Shown: positions 4,318 to 5,365 of the stretch, in pieces | Numbering within the stretch: position 1 is the stretch's first letter | Layout: every line of letters starts with the position of its first letter | Assembly: GCA_900549185.1 (NCBI GenBank) | Contig: URNM01000121.1 | Coordinates: forward strand, 1-5,365 | Origin: an uncultured Collinsella sp. | GTDB lineage: Bacteria > Actinomycetota > Coriobacteriia > Coriobacteriales > Coriobacteriaceae | DNA: 5,365 nucleotides | Reading direction: 5' to 3' | The notes under the pieces: generated by a model | What the model was told of the DNA's origin: nothing | The model's database searches: none | Seen by the model: the letters and a program-made list of their open reading frames with translations, nothing else | Made by a program: the position numbers and the translations under genes

Positions 4318-5365
4318 ATGGCTAAGTTTGACATCATCGCCGCCACCGGTTGCCCGACCGGCATTGCGCACACCTTCATGGCTAAGGAGGCGCTGGAGAA
4401 GGCTGCTGCCGAGCGAGGTCTGACCATTAAGGTCGAGACTCATGGCCAGGTCGGTGTCGAGAACGAGCTCACCAAGAGTGAGATCGCTGGCGCCAAGGCC
4501 GTCGTCGTCGCAGCCGATAAGGATGTCCAGGCTGAGCGTTTCGCCGGCAAGCCGTTGGTTTCCGTTGGTGTTTCCAAGGCCCTGTCCGTTGAGGCCGCCG
4601 GTAAGCTGATTGACCGCGCGCTCGCCGCCAAGGGTGACGACACGGTTGCGGCTGCTGCCGATGTCGAGGACGAGGTCGAGGAGAAGGAGTCCATCGGTCA
4701 CGTCATCTACAAGCACCTCATGAACGGCGTCAGCCACATGCTGGTCTTCGTCGTTGCCGGTGGTGTTCTGACCGCCATTTCGTTCCTGTGGGGCATCACG
4801 TCCTTTGATTCGACGGCTGCCGACTACAACAGCTTTGCCGCGATGCTCAAGATTATCGGCGGTATCGCCATGAACCTCATGGTTCCGGTGCTCTCCGCCT
4901 ACATCGCCGAGTCTATCGGCAAGCGCCCGGCGCTCGTCCCCGGCTTTGTTGCCGGTATGATTGCCATCCAGGGTCTTCCCATCAACGCCGATACCGGCAT
5001 GATCGACGCTGGAGGCTCGGGTGTGGGCTTCGGCTTCCTGGGCGGCATCGTCGGCGGCTTCCTCGCTGGCTATGTCATCCTGCTGCTCGAGAAGGCTTTC
5101 TCTAAAATTCCCGCGAGCCTTAATGGCCTGAAGGCAATCTTCCTGTATCCGCTGTGCTCTACCGCCATCGTCGGCCTGGTCATGCTCGGTATTTCCGGCC
5201 CCATGGCTGCCATTAACCAGGGCATGATGGATTTCCTGCAGAGCCTCGGTAACTCCGGTCCGGTGATCCTTGGCCTGGCCATCGGCTGCATGTGCGCCTT
5301 TGATATGGGCGGCCCGGTCAACAAGGCTGCTTACGCTACTGGCACCTTGCTGCGCGGTACCGCGC
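4318..5365 (+). CDS. PTS fructose-family transporter subunit EIIBC (3' end outside window)
   Basis: The 349 visible residues begin with an EIIB(Fru) domain (about 1-104). FDIIAATGCPTGIAHTFMAK carries the phosphorylatable Cys12 in the family signature CPTGIAHTFMA. An Ala/Asp/Glu-rich linker (about 106-124) leads to EIIC(Fru), which starts at IGHVIYKHLMNGVSHM. The visible hydrophobic segments are near 140-160, 174-195, 206-220, 236-258, 272-295 and 313-328. Typical EIIC blocks are AYIAESIGKRPALVPGFVAG (194-213), GFGFLGGIVGGFLAGY (237-252) and FDMGGPVNKAAY (328-339). The protein imports a sugar across the membrane while phosphorylating it, with phosphate arriving through EI, HPr and an EIIA. No EIIA precedes EIIB, so EIIA must be fused downstream or encoded elsewhere. 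The substrate may be fructose or a related sugar; the RpiR-type neighbour, rather than a DeoR-type FruR with 1-phosphofructokinase, leaves this open. The start is fixed by the AGGAGG site. Confidence 0.95.
   Translation, partial: MAKFDIIAATGCPTGIAHTFMAKEALEKAAAERGLTIKVETHGQVGVENELTKSEIAGAKAVVVAADKDVQAERFAGKPLVSVGVSKALSVEAAGKLIDRALAAKGDDTVAAAADVEDEVEEKESIGHVIYKHLMNGVSHMLVFVVAGGVLTAISFLWGITSFDSTAADYNSFAAMLKIIGGIAMNLMVPVLSAYIAESIGKRPALVPGFVAGMIAIQGLPINADTGMIDAGGSGVGFGFLGGIVGGFLAGYVILLLEKAFSKIPASLNGLKAIFLYPLCSTAIVGLVMLGISGPMAAINQGMMDFLQSLGNSGPVILGLAIGCMCAFDMGGPVNKAAYATGTLLRGTA

Noticed and set aside
4127..4423. A 98-codon plus-strand open frame over the PTS leader and the start of EIIB
   Set aside because: It runs out of frame into the certain EIIB coding sequence and lacks a ribosome binding site at its start. 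A regulatory leader peptide was considered, but nothing supports it.
1..5365. tRNA or rRNA genes, CRISPR arrays, prophage or defence genes
   Set aside because: Nothing with cloverleaf structure, repeat-spacer periodicity or relevant protein motifs was seen; coding density is explained by five housekeeping or transport genes.

Overview
The window reads as ordinary chromosome from a GC-rich, gut-type actinobacterium. The best guess is a member of the Coriobacteriia, such as a Collinsella relative. This is inferred from three things: the gene order rRNA methyltransferase tlyA, NAD kinase, recN (an order known from Actinobacteria and some Clostridia); the strong preference for G or C at third codon positions; and a fructose-family PTS transporter next to an RpiR-type regulator. 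No sequence search was possible, so the genus is not proven.

Layout: (1) Positions 1-2966, plus strand, hold a tightly packed housekeeping operon. It contains the 3' part of tlyA, then nadK (4-bp ATGA overlap), then recN (11-bp overlap with nadK). (2) Positions 2967-3187 form a convergent intergenic region. It contains a perfect 13-bp terminator hairpin flanked by A-rich and T-rich tracts, so it can serve both directions. This hairpin sits at the tip of a much larger nested imperfect palindrome (about 2998-3159). (3) Positions 3188-4045, minus strand, encode an RpiR/MurR-type regulator with an N-terminal helix-turn-helix and a C-terminal SIS sugar-phosphate domain. (4) Positions 4046-4317 are a divergent regulatory region. 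It holds candidate promoters in both directions, a cluster of dyads that could be the regulator's operators, and two GC-rich hairpins just before a very strong ribosome binding site. (5) From 4318 to the window edge, plus strand, runs the first 349 codons of a PTS transporter with EIIB(Fru) followed by EIIC(Fru).

The first three genes serve translation/ribosome modification, NADP supply and DNA double-strand break repair; they are linked by conserved order rather than by one pathway. The second half looks like a self-contained sugar-uptake module: a phosphosugar-sensing regulator transcribed divergently from a PTS permease, with likely operators between them. The imported sugar cannot be fixed from what is visible.

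No wholly new system is evident. The items most worth a second look are the long palindrome around the terminator, the operator cluster, and the structured leader of the PTS gene.
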